This document shows positions 56,923 to 64,000 of a stretch of DNA of 64,000 nucleotides, one piece after another (position 1 is the stretch's first letter; every line of letters begins with the position of its first letter). Made by a program: the position numbers and the translations under genes. The stretch covers positions 496,001 through 560,000 of the forward strand of contig CALSRO010000005.1 in the NCBI GenBank assembly GCA_943788775.1. The letters are read 5' to 3'. The notes under the pieces were generated by a model that was not told the DNA's origin, searched no databases, and worked only from the letters and a program-made list of their open reading frames with translations. Source of the stretch: an uncultured Flavobacteriales bacterium (GTDB lineage: Bacteria; Bacteroidota; Bacteroidia; Flavobacteriales_G; Salibacteraceae).

Positions 56923-56949
56923 TAAATTATTTTATATTCGTTCGACTCA

Positions 56950-57372
56950 ATGAAACCAGAAGAAACATTAGACTTTCATATTCGATGGGCTTGGCTTAAA
57001 ATATCGAAGATGTATAATCAAGAAGCATCAGAGCATGGGCTTACTCAAAGCAGTGGTTTCATTTTGCTAAACATTGATCCAAAATGTGGAACTCCAGCCA
57101 CACAATTGGGGCCAATGATGGGGATGGAGCCAACCAGTTTAAGTAGGACGCTAAAGTCGATGGAAGAGAAGGGTTGGATTGAAAAGAAACAAAATGACAA
57201 TGATAAGCGCATCACTCGCATTTGTTTATCTGCGGAAGGAAAGCGATTAAGGAACATTTCTCGAAAAACAGTTGTTGGGTTCAATGAAAGAGTTTTAAAC
57301 GAAATCGGGCAGAAACGATTCAATGATTTTAAGGAGGTCATTCAAATCATTGACCAACAAACAATGAATTAA
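56950..57372 (+). CDS. MarR family transcriptional regulator
   Basis: A 140-residue winged-helix regulator. The helix-turn-helix is at about 45-75 (GTPATQLGPMMGMEPTSLSRTLKSMEEKGW) and the wing at about 80-95 (DNDKRITRICLSAEGKRL). It begins the beta-oxidation cluster and is only 3 bp from the FadN-like gene, so it probably represses the operon and itself through the palindrome at 56909. The ligand may be an acyl-CoA, by analogy with other fatty-acid MarR-type regulators. Confidence 0.93.
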   Translation: MKPEETLDFHIRWAWLKISKMYNQEASEHGLTQSSGFILLNIDPKCGTPATQLGPMMGMEPTSLSRTLKSMEEKGWIEKKQNDNDKRITRICLSAEGKRLRNISRKTVVGFNERVLNEIGQKRFNDFKEVIQIIDQQTMN

Positions 57373-57375
57373 AAA

Positions 57376-59784
57376 ATGAGTAAAAGAAGAATAAAAAAAG
57401 TAGCTGTTTTAGGTTCTGGAATCATGGGGTCTAGAATTGCCTGTCACTTTGCCAATATCGGAGTGCAAGTACTATTGTTAGACATTGTTCCGAGAGACTT
57501 AAATGAAAAAGAGACTGCAGCTGGTTTAACATTGGAAAATGTTTCCGTAAGAAACAGGATTGTCAACGATAGCCTGACAACCGCTCTGAAAAGCAATCCA
57601 TCTCCTATATACAGCAAGTCTTTTGCTAATCTAATAGAAACCGGGAATTTCGATGATGATTTGCATCGTATTAGCGAATGTGATTGGGTAATGGAGGTGA
57701 TAATAGAGCGCCTTGACATTAAGCAAAGCTTGTTCGAACGTGTAGAAAAACATAGAAAGCCGGGAACACTTATCACATCAAATACTTCAGGTATCCCAAT
57801 CCACCTTATGAGTGAAGGTCGTTCTGAAGATTTCCAAAAACACTTTTGCGGAACTCACTTTTTCAATCCTCCTCGATATCTAAAATTATTAGAGATTATT
57901 CCTGGGCCGAAAACAGATACTGCTGTTTTGGATTTCTTAATGGATTATGGGAAACGATATTTAGGAAAAACGACCGTCTGGGCCAAGGATACCCCAGCTT
58001 TCATTGCCAACAGAGTAGGCGTGTTTAGCATTATGTGGATGTTTCATTATGTGAAAGAGAAAGGCTACACAGTCGATGAAATTGATCGATTGACTGGGCC
58101 AGTGATTGGTCGGCCAAAATCGGCCACTTTCCGAACGACAGATGTAGTTGGGCTCGACACTTTGGTGCACGTATCTAATGGAGTGAAAGATAATGTCTCG
58201 AATGATGAAATGTCAGATCTGTTTCAAATTCCGGAATACGTCCAAAAGATGGTCGATGAAAAGATGCTCGGAGATAAAACGAAACGAGGATTCTTTAAGA
58301 AAACGAAAGATGCTCAGGGCAAACGTGAGATTCTTGTTTTGGATCTGAATTCGATGGAATATGGCCCTCGATCCAAGCCAAAATTTGCTTCTATGGAAGC
58401 GGCCAAGTCCATTGACGACTTAAGTAAGCGACTTCAATTTTTATTTCAATTCGATGATCGAGCTGGAGAATTTTACCGCGCTCATTTTGCTTCAATATTC
58501 GCATATGTGAGTCATCGAGTTCCGGAAATTAGTGATGAAGTCTATAGGTTAGATGACGCGATGAAAGCTGGTTTCGGATATGAAATTGGTCCAATCGAGG
58601 CATGGGATGCAATTGGAGTTAAAACGGGTTTGGCTGAGCTTGATAAGCAAGGTCTTTCAGTTGCTCCATGGGTTCGAGCAATGGTCGACTCTGGAGTTGA
58701 GTCATTTTACAGGATTCATGATGGTAAGCGACAGTTTTGGAATCAGAAAACATCCAAATATGAAGACATTCCTGGCCAAGAAAATACGGTAAACCTAATG
58801 GTTGCCAAGCACCAAAATGTGCTGTGGAAGAATAGCGGAACCACCATCACTGATCTGGGTGATGGAATTCTTAACGTTGAATTCCATACGAAGATGAACA
58901 CCATTGGAGGCGATGTTCTGCAAGGACTCAATAGGGCCATTGATATGGCTGAAGCCGACTATGACGGTGTTGTAGTGTACAACGAAGGAGGGAATTTTAG
59001 TGCAGGAGCCAACGTGGGTATGATATTCATGATGGCAGCCGAGCAAGAATATGACGAGCTAGATTTTGCCATTCGACAATTTCAAAACACCATGATGCGG
59101 ATGCGCTATTCGAGTATTCCAGTCGTAAGCGCTCCACATAATCTAGCCTTAGGGGGTGCCTGTGAATTGAGCATGCATGCCGATAAAGTTGTGGCGAATG
59201 CCGAGCTATACATGGGATTGGTTGAATTCGGAGTTGGGGTAATTCCTGGCGGAGGAGGTACTAAGGAATTTGCGCTGCGACTATCTGACGAACTTCGAGA
59301 TGGTGATATCAGAACTAATCAGTTCCGACATCGACTGATGACCATCGCACAAGCCAAGGTGGCAACATCTGCTCATGAAGCCTTTGAATTGGGCTATCTC
59401 AGGCCAGGAATAGACGAGGTGGTTGTAAGCCGCGAATTACAGCTGACCCGCGCTAAAAGAGTAGCATTAGACTTAGCTGAAAAAGGATATACAATGCCGA
59501 AGAAACGAGATGATGTCAAAGTGCTAGGTAATGAAGGTCTAGGATTAGTTTATGTAGGAGCAGAGACGATGAAATCTGGTAACTATATGAGTGAACATGA
59601 CCGAGTAATTAGTGAAAAATTAGGTTGGGTGCTTTGCGGTGGAGACTTGAGTTACCCTCAAAATGTATCCGAGCAATATCTTTTGGATTTAGAGAGAAAG
59701 GCATTTTTAGAATTGTGCGCGACTCGTCCAACATTAGAGAGGTTGCAGAGCATGGTGAAATATGGTAAAGTATTAAGAAACTAA
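57376..59784 (+). CDS. FadN-type 3-hydroxyacyl-CoA dehydrogenase/enoyl-CoA hydratase
   Basis: An 802-residue fusion. The N-terminal half is 3-hydroxyacyl-CoA dehydrogenase with the NAD motif VLGSGIMGSRIA (about 10-21) and EVIIERLDIKQSLF; a C-terminal HADH segment follows (about 190-300). Residues about 500-700 form an enoyl-CoA hydratase domain (NFSAGANVGMI; LALGGACELSMHAD; MGLVEFGVGVIPGGGG with its Glu). This domain order (dehydrogenase first) is that of Bacillus FadN, the reverse of E. coli FadB. It works with the thiolase 4 bp downstream. Confidence 0.94.
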   Translation: MSKRRIKKVAVLGSGIMGSRIACHFANIGVQVLLLDIVPRDLNEKETAAGLTLENVSVRNRIVNDSLTTALKSNPSPIYSKSFANLIETGNFDDDLHRISECDWVMEVIIERLDIKQSLFERVEKHRKPGTLITSNTSGIPIHLMSEGRSEDFQKHFCGTHFFNPPRYLKLLEIIPGPKTDTAVLDFLMDYGKRYLGKTTVWAKDTPAFIANRVGVFSIMWMFHYVKEKGYTVDEIDRLTGPVIGRPKSATFRTTDVVGLDTLVHVSNGVKDNVSNDEMSDLFQIPEYVQKMVDEKMLGDKTKRGFFKKTKDAQGKREILVLDLNSMEYGPRSKPKFASMEAAKSIDDLSKRLQFLFQFDDRAGEFYRAHFASIFAYVSHRVPEISDEVYRLDDAMKAGFGYEIGPIEAWDAIGVKTGLAELDKQGLSVAPWVRAMVDSGVESFYRIHDGKRQFWNQKTSKYEDIPGQENTVNLMVAKHQNVLWKNSGTTITDLGDGILNVEFHTKMNTIGGDVLQGLNRAIDMAEADYDGVVVYNEGGNFSAGANVGMIFMMAAEQEYDELDFAIRQFQNTMMRMRYSSIPVVSAPHNLALGGACELSMHADKVVANAELYMGLVEFGVGVIPGGGGTKEFALRLSDELRDGDIRTNQFRHRLMTIAQAKVATSAHEAFELGYLRPGIDEVVVSRELQLTRAKRVALDLAEKGYTMPKKRDDVKVLGNEGLGLVYVGAETMKSGNYMSEHDRVISEKLGWVLCGGDLSYPQNVSEQYLLDLERKAFLELCATRPTLERLQSMVKYGKVLRN

Positions 59785-59788
59785 GATT

Positions 59789-60961
59789 ATGGACGCATAT
59801 ATAATAGCAGGTAAAAGATCAGCAGTTGGAAAGGCTCCAAGGGGTAAGTTGCGATTTACACGACCAGATGATTTAGCTGCGGCTGTCATCAAGGGCATGT
59901 TGGCTGACTTTCCGGATTTGGATAAAGATCTCATCAATGACGTCATCGTTGGGAATGCGACTCCAGAGGCCGAGCAGGGACTCAACATCGGACGTATGAT
60001 TTCTCTAATGAGCTTGAATACGGATAAAGTTCCCGGTATGACAGTGAACAGATATTGTTCATCAGGTTTGGAGACCATTGCAATTGCAGCAGCGAAGATT
60101 CATTCGGGTATGGCCGATGTGATTATTGCGGGTGGAGTTGAAACCATGAGCCCAATTCCATTTAGTGGATGGAGAGTAGTGCCTAATGCTCCTTTGGCCA
60201 ATGCCAACCACGATTATTATTGGGGAATGGGTCTGACCGCAGAAGCGGTTGCAAATGAGTTTAAAGTGAGCCGAGAGGACCAAGATGCATTTGCATATCA
60301 ATCACATATGAATGCTATTCAAGCTATCAAATCTGGTGCGTTTAAGGATGAAATTGTTCCTATTGAAGTGGAAGAAATTTTTGTGAAGGATAATAAGAAA
60401 CAATCCCGCAAATACATTTTTGATACCGATGAAGGTCCGCGACCAGATACAGCGATGGACAAGCTCGCAAAGCTGCGTCCTGTATTTGATGCCAAAGGTT
60501 CTGTAACGGCCGGAAATGCATCTCAAACGAGTGATGGCGCGGCATTTGTGTTGATAGTGAGCGAAAAAATGCTGAAAGAATTGAACGTCCAACCGATCGC
60601 TAGGTTGGTGTCCTATGCTGTAGCGGGTGTACCCCCAAGAATCATGGGAATTGGTCCAGTGGAGGCTATTCCGAAGGCATTGAAAATGGCTGGTTTGAAA
60701 CAAGATCAGATTGATTTGATTGAACTAAACGAAGCCTTTGCCTCGCAGTCGTTGGCTGTGATGAGGGAATTGAAATTAAACCAAGATATTGTAAACGTAA
60801 ACGGTGGAGCCATATCCATCGGTCATCCTCTAGGTTGCACGGGGGCGAAGTTGAGTGTGCAGATGTTTAACGAATTAAAAAGAAGAAAAGGAAAATATGG
60901 CATGGTGACCATGTGTGTGGGTACAGGGCAAGGAGCTGCAGGGGTTTTTGAAATGTTATAG
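59789..60961 (+). CDS. fadA: Acetyl-CoA C-acyltransferase (thiolase)
   Basis: Cleaves 3-ketoacyl-CoA with CoA, the last step of beta-oxidation. The 390-residue protein has the nucleophile Cys in NRYCSSGLETIA (about 90), IIAGGVETMSP, the His block NGGAISIGHPLGCTGAK and the second active Cys in MCVGTGQGAAG. It is 4 bp after the FadN-like gene, forming a two-enzyme unit. A terminator follows the stop. Confidence 0.96.
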   Translation: MDAYIIAGKRSAVGKAPRGKLRFTRPDDLAAAVIKGMLADFPDLDKDLINDVIVGNATPEAEQGLNIGRMISLMSLNTDKVPGMTVNRYCSSGLETIAIAAAKIHSGMADVIIAGGVETMSPIPFSGWRVVPNAPLANANHDYYWGMGLTAEAVANEFKVSREDQDAFAYQSHMNAIQAIKSGAFKDEIVPIEVEEIFVKDNKKQSRKYIFDTDEGPRPDTAMDKLAKLRPVFDAKGSVTAGNASQTSDGAAFVLIVSEKMLKELNVQPIARLVSYAVAGVPPRIMGIGPVEAIPKALKMAGLKQDQIDLIELNEAFASQSLAVMRELKLNQDIVNVNGGAISIGHPLGCTGAKLSVQMFNELKRRKGKYGMVTMCVGTGQGAAGVFEML

Positions 60962-60964
60962 CAT

Positions 60965-60996
60965 AAAAAAAGTGAATCCATTATGGACTCACTTTT
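60965..60996 (+). terminator. Bidirectional terminator after the thiolase gene
   Basis: AAAAGTGA..TCCA (60968-60980) pairs with TGGA..TCACTTTT (60984-60996) with one mismatch and a 3-nt loop; A-run on one side, T-run on the other, between the convergent thiolase and PKD-lipoprotein genes. Confidence 0.75.
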
Positions 60997-61012
60997 CACT
61001 ATGTTCTTTTAA

Positions 61013-61468
61013 TTATTGCTTTCTGCAATCGTATCCGCTGTCCTCGTAACTCTCCACTGCATTTTCAAAATTTTCTTTTGAGAAGTAGCTGGAGGCGCAA
61101 ACGTCAGTCGTAATAAATGTTCCTAGAATTTCGTACTCACATTCGTAACAAATGTCGGTTACGGTGATGGCGTTTGAAGTTACATCGCTCTTCTTTTCGT
61201 TCTTTGAGTGTGCTTCTAATTCAACATTGTATGTTCCGGCAACATCCCATGAAAATTGAGGGTTTTCTTGAGATGAACTACTCTCGAAAAAGTCGGTACC
61301 AATGGTCCAGTCGTATGACTCAGCATCTTCAGAACAGTTGTTGAAAGTAACCACTTCAAAAACCTCTGGGTTGTCGTTAGAAAAAGTAAAGCATGCAGTG
61401 GGTTCTTTAACACAAGAGGTGAAAAGTAGAACAGACGCAAACACAGTTAAAAGAGAATTGAATTTCAT
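61013..61468 (-). CDS. Small PKD-domain lipoprotein
   Basis: A 151-residue lipoprotein (lipobox LLFTSC, Cys at 19) with one PKD-like domain (about 22-105; ACFTFSNDNPEVFEVVTFNNCSEDAESYDW... FSWDVAGTYNVELEAHS) and a Cys-rich end (CYECEYEILGTF...VCASSYFSKENF...GYDCRKQ). Function unknown. It interrupts the beta-oxidation cluster in the opposite orientation. Confidence 0.78.
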   Translation of the reverse strand: MKFNSLLTVFASVLLFTSCVKEPTACFTFSNDNPEVFEVVTFNNCSEDAESYDWTIGTDFFESSSSQENPQFSWDVAGTYNVELEAHSKNEKKSDVTSNAITVTDICYECEYEILGTFITTDVCASSYFSKENFENAVESYEDSGYDCRKQ

Positions 61469-61506
61469 AATTGAGATTAGTATTAATGTATTTTAAACAA
61501 AGTTAG

Positions 61507-63279
61507 ATGAAAGCAATCAAAGGAGGAGAGTTCCTCATAAGACAAACTAGACCAGAAGAAATCTTTACACCAGAAGAATGGGGTGAAGAAGAAAAAATGA
61601 TCGCGCAGACTTGCCGAGACTTCTTGGCTCAGGAGGTACTGCCACTGGTCGATAAAATCGACTCAATGGAAGATCCAACACTTATGCCATCATTGTTAAA
61701 AAAAGCAGGTGAGCTCGGAATACTATCCATCTCTATTCCCACTGAGTATGGTGGAATGGGTATGGATTTTAAAACGTCAATGTTGGCGGCTGAGGCCGTT
61801 GGCGGAGGACATTCATTCAGCGTAGCGATAAGTGCTCACACTGGAATTGGCACCTTACCGATTCTATATTACGGTTCAGACGAACAAAAGCAGAAGTATA
61901 TTCCAAAGTTAGGATCAGGAGAATGGCTAGGTTGCTATTGCTTGACGGAGCCAAGCGCTGGCTCAGATGCAAACTCAGGGAAAACCAAAGCGGTAAAAGA
62001 TGGCGATCAATGGAAAATCAATGGACAAAAGATGTGGATCACCAATGGTGGATTTGCGGACGTGTTCACTGTCTTTGCAAAGATCGATGATGATAAAAAT
62101 CTAAGCTCTTTCATTGTAGAAAAAGGAGCAGTTGGATTGTCCTTAAACCCAGAGGAAAAGAAAATGGGTATTAAAGGATCATCCACTCGTCAAGTATTTT
62201 TCAATGATGTAAAAGTGGATGCCAGAGCTCAATTGAGTGATCGTGAAAATGGATTCAAGATCGCCTTGAACATTTTGAACGTGGGTAGAATCAAATTGGC
62301 AGCGGCAACCTTAGGTGCGGCTAAAGAAGTGGTAAGCGTAAGTGTGAAATATGCGAATGAGCGAAACCAATTTGGTAGGCCTATTTCGAAGTACGGTGCC
62401 ATCAAGTACAAATTGGGAGAAATGGCAATTAGAACATATGCGTTGGAAAGCGCGGTTTATCGAATTAGCCAAAACATTCAAGACCGCATAAAAGGACTTG
62501 AGGACGAGGGAATTGAAAAGGGCAAGGCCACCTTAAAAGGGATTGAAGAGTATGCTGCTGAATGTGCAATGATGAAGGTGTTGGGTTCAGAGGTACTTGA
62601 CTATGTAACTGATGAAGGCGTGCAGATACACGGAGGTATGGGGTATTCCGCTGAAACGATCGTTGAAAAGGCATATCGTGATAGCCGAATCAATAGAATT
62701 TTTGAAGGTACGAATGAGATTAATCGAATGCTCACTGTCGATATGATCCTGAAAAAGGCAATGAAGGGTGAGCTTGATTTAATGGGTGCGGCAAAAGCGG
62801 TGCAAGATGAGTTGTTGAGTATTCCAGATTTTGGAAATGACGACAGCGGACTGTTTGCAGAGGAGTATAAACTCATCGAAACATTTAAAAAAGCTATCCT
62901 CATGGTTGCGGGATCTGCAGCGCAAAAATTAATGATGGATCTGCCCAAAGAACAGGAAGTGCTGATGAATATAGCGGATATGGCAATTGATACATACACC
63001 GCAGAATCGATACTTCTTAGGGTTCATAAAAAGATTTTAAACGAAGGCGAAGCTGGTCAGGATGCTTATTCTGCAATGGCTAAGGTATATGTGCATGATG
63101 CCGCGGATAGAGTAAATAAAGCAGGCAAAGAGGCGATTTTATCCTTTGCTGAGGGGGATGAACAAAGAATGATGTTGATGGGCATGAAAAGATTTACCAA
63201 AACTCAGCCTCAGAATATTAAGGATTTAAGGCGTAGTGTAGCGGATGTAATAATTAGTTCAAATAATTATTCCATGTAA
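61507..63279 (+). CDS. Acyl-CoA dehydrogenase
   Basis: First enzyme of beta-oxidation, passing electrons to ETF. The 590-residue protein has the three-domain fold: FAD-binding GCYCLTEPSAGSDANSG (about 143-159), MWITNGGFAD, the middle beta domain, QIHGGMGYS and IFEGTNEINRM with the catalytic Glu (about 405). A further 170-residue C-terminal extension (helical) places it in the long-chain, FadE-like/VLCAD-type group. It lies 38 bp beyond the divergent PKD lipoprotein start. The window's own etfBA could take its electrons. Confidence 0.95.
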   Translation: MKAIKGGEFLIRQTRPEEIFTPEEWGEEEKMIAQTCRDFLAQEVLPLVDKIDSMEDPTLMPSLLKKAGELGILSISIPTEYGGMGMDFKTSMLAAEAVGGGHSFSVAISAHTGIGTLPILYYGSDEQKQKYIPKLGSGEWLGCYCLTEPSAGSDANSGKTKAVKDGDQWKINGQKMWITNGGFADVFTVFAKIDDDKNLSSFIVEKGAVGLSLNPEEKKMGIKGSSTRQVFFNDVKVDARAQLSDRENGFKIALNILNVGRIKLAAATLGAAKEVVSVSVKYANERNQFGRPISKYGAIKYKLGEMAIRTYALESAVYRISQNIQDRIKGLEDEGIEKGKATLKGIEEYAAECAMMKVLGSEVLDYVTDEGVQIHGGMGYSAETIVEKAYRDSRINRIFEGTNEINRMLTVDMILKKAMKGELDLMGAAKAVQDELLSIPDFGNDDSGLFAEEYKLIETFKKAILMVAGSAAQKLMMDLPKEQEVLMNIADMAIDTYTAESILLRVHKKILNEGEAGQDAYSAMAKVYVHDAADRVNKAGKEAILSFAEGDEQRMMLMGMKRFTKTQPQNIKDLRRSVADVIISSNNYSM

Positions 63280-63328
63280 TGAATCAGGCACGCTGAATAT
63301 CGCTTATTTCGAAGTTGATTGAAAGAGT

Positions 63329-63724
63329 ATGTGGGACGAGTGTGCTATAGTAGATGATAACAAATTTGACCGGCTTATTTGCAGGCGCATCATTGAGCGC
63401 CTGCGAGAGGCCGGCAGCATTCGTGACTTCGATTCATCGGAGGATGTATTGCCCTTTTTAAATCAAGAATGTGATACAGGTAAGGGAATTCTCGTATTTC
63501 TAGATATCAATATGCTAGGTATGAATGGCTTGGATCTCTTGAGGCGTATCAATGATGAAGAAGTGTTCAGCAACCTCAAAGAGAGGCTTTCCATCTTTAT
63601 AATGACATCATCAACATTGACTCAAGATATTGAATCAGCCAGGAATTACACTTTTGTAGATGGCATAATCCCCAAACCAATGGGCATTAAAAAGGTGACA
63701 GATCTGATGCTAAGCGCCTATTAG
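63329..63724 (+). CDS. Stand-alone response-regulator receiver protein
   Basis: A 131-residue protein that is only a receiver (REC) domain: acidic pair D9/D10 (IVDDN), phospho-acceptor D59 in VFLDINM, conserved T/S in FIMTSS (about 93), and the Lys of IIPKPMG (about 115). No output domain follows. Such CheY-like proteins often act in phosphorelays or in motility; no kinase gene is in this window. The start ATG at 63329 is 49 bp after the acyl-CoA dehydrogenase stop. Confidence 0.92.
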   Translation: MWDECAIVDDNKFDRLICRRIIERLREAGSIRDFDSSEDVLPFLNQECDTGKGILVFLDINMLGMNGLDLLRRINDEEVFSNLKERLSIFIMTSSTLTQDIESARNYTFVDGIIPKPMGIKKVTDLMLSAY

Positions 63725-63756
63725 GAAGTAGTAAAAAGCTGTAGATTGATTACCGC

Positions 63757-64000
63757 TTATCTTCTAACAGTAATCCAGGAATCCCATTCTCCGGCAGCTA
63801 TACACTCCATTCTCAGCTTATCTGCTTCAGATCTCTTAGTGAATTTTGGTCCCATAAGGAATCTAGTGATGCCATCGCTGTAACCTTTAATTTCCACCTC
63901 GCCAACAGAGCGCAAGAAGTCATATTTAAATCTTCCAGGATTTCTGTAGGCGCCAACCTGAACTCGGAAATAACAGCCTGAAGCAATTTCCTCTTCTGTC
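63757..64000 (-). CDS. SPOR-like domain protein (3' part)
   Basis: Open from the window end to the TAA at 63757; 80 residues remain. The visible part is a SPOR-like repeat (YFRVQVGAYRNPGRF, then GYSDGITRFLMGPKFTKRSEADKLRMEC) of the sort that binds denuded peptidoglycan glycans. The closing sequence GEWDSWITVRR is at the C-terminus. The N-terminus is outside the window. Confidence 0.6.
   Translation of the reverse strand, partial: TEEEIASGCYFRVQVGAYRNPGRFKYDFLRSVGEVEIKGYSDGITRFLMGPKFTKRSEADKLRMECIAAGEWDSWITVRR

Overview
The window is a stretch of bacterial chromosome from the phylum Bacteroidota, most likely the Flavobacteriales side of it; I cannot name a genus. The evidence is type IX secretion (T9SS) sorting tails on several exported proteins, a PorV/PorQ-type outer-membrane protein, a TonB receptor paired with a DUF4249 lipoprotein, a gliding-type C-terminal domain on a giant PKD protein, general lack of Shine-Dalgarno sites, and promoters of the Bacteroidota form TTG-N18..23-TAnnTTTG. 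The content is mostly housekeeping. I see no prophage, insertion sequence, CRISPR array, rRNA or integron.

Layout. 1-6 kb: 3' part of a PorV/PorQ gene, greA, a HIT hydrolase, ruvC, a UPF0104-type membrane protein overlapping a processive-type GT2 glycosyltransferase, and an AtoE-type short-chain fatty acid transporter. 6-11 kb: DUF3127, flavin reductase, tRNA-Leu(UAG), then the proteostasis run tig-clpP-clpX. 11-18 kb: a leftward run etfB-etfA-bifunctional nuclease-nupC-thyA-folA-lipoprotein (electron transfer and thymidylate/folate metabolism), divergent from pdhB. 18-23 kb: LVIVD-repeat lipoprotein, outer-membrane protein, and a K+-dependent membrane pyrophosphatase. 22.8-27 kb: a tightly packed leftward operon rsgA-dtd-MBOAT acyltransferase-SGNH-like partner-MazG-like pyrophosphohydrolase. 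27-40 kb: cell-wall and envelope genes (glucosaminidase with LysM, DUF3352-like anchored protein, rnhB, YceI, a thioredoxin-fold protein, T9SS cargo, M23 peptidase with LysM, MltF-like lytic transglycosylase, M42 aminopeptidase). 40-49 kb: yidC, a DUF6438 lipoprotein, a 1193-residue PKD/gliding-tail protein, an EI24/CysZ-like membrane protein, and a Crp-rhodanese-TauE cluster. 49-57 kb: purB, an MsbA-type ABC exporter, a GT2-like protein, a small Cys/Lys-rich ORF, and the DUF4249/TonB-receptor pair. 57-64 kb: a fatty-acid beta-oxidation cluster (MarR regulator, FadN-type HAD/ECH fusion, thiolase, acyl-CoA dehydrogenase), a stand-alone receiver protein and the 3' part of a SPOR-like gene.

Two patches (about 13.7-16.7 kb and 54.4-56.03 kb) contain at least twenty single-base insertions or deletions that break otherwise well-conserved genes (nupC, bfn, etfA, etfB, the TonB receptor). 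The reading frames can be joined by hand into full-length family members of the expected size, so these look like local sequence or assembly errors, not true pseudogenes. I annotate each as one gene and give the break points.

The most biologically interesting points are the MBOAT/SGNH-like pair lying inside what I recall as a conserved rsgA-dtd-mazG operon, a near-perfect palindrome in front of the beta-oxidation MarR gene, an SSB-like acidic tail on DUF3127, a bulged 5'-leader hairpin in front of yidC, and a conserved-looking 53-residue Cys/Lys-rich ORF. I found no clear new system; the rest is ordinary core genome.
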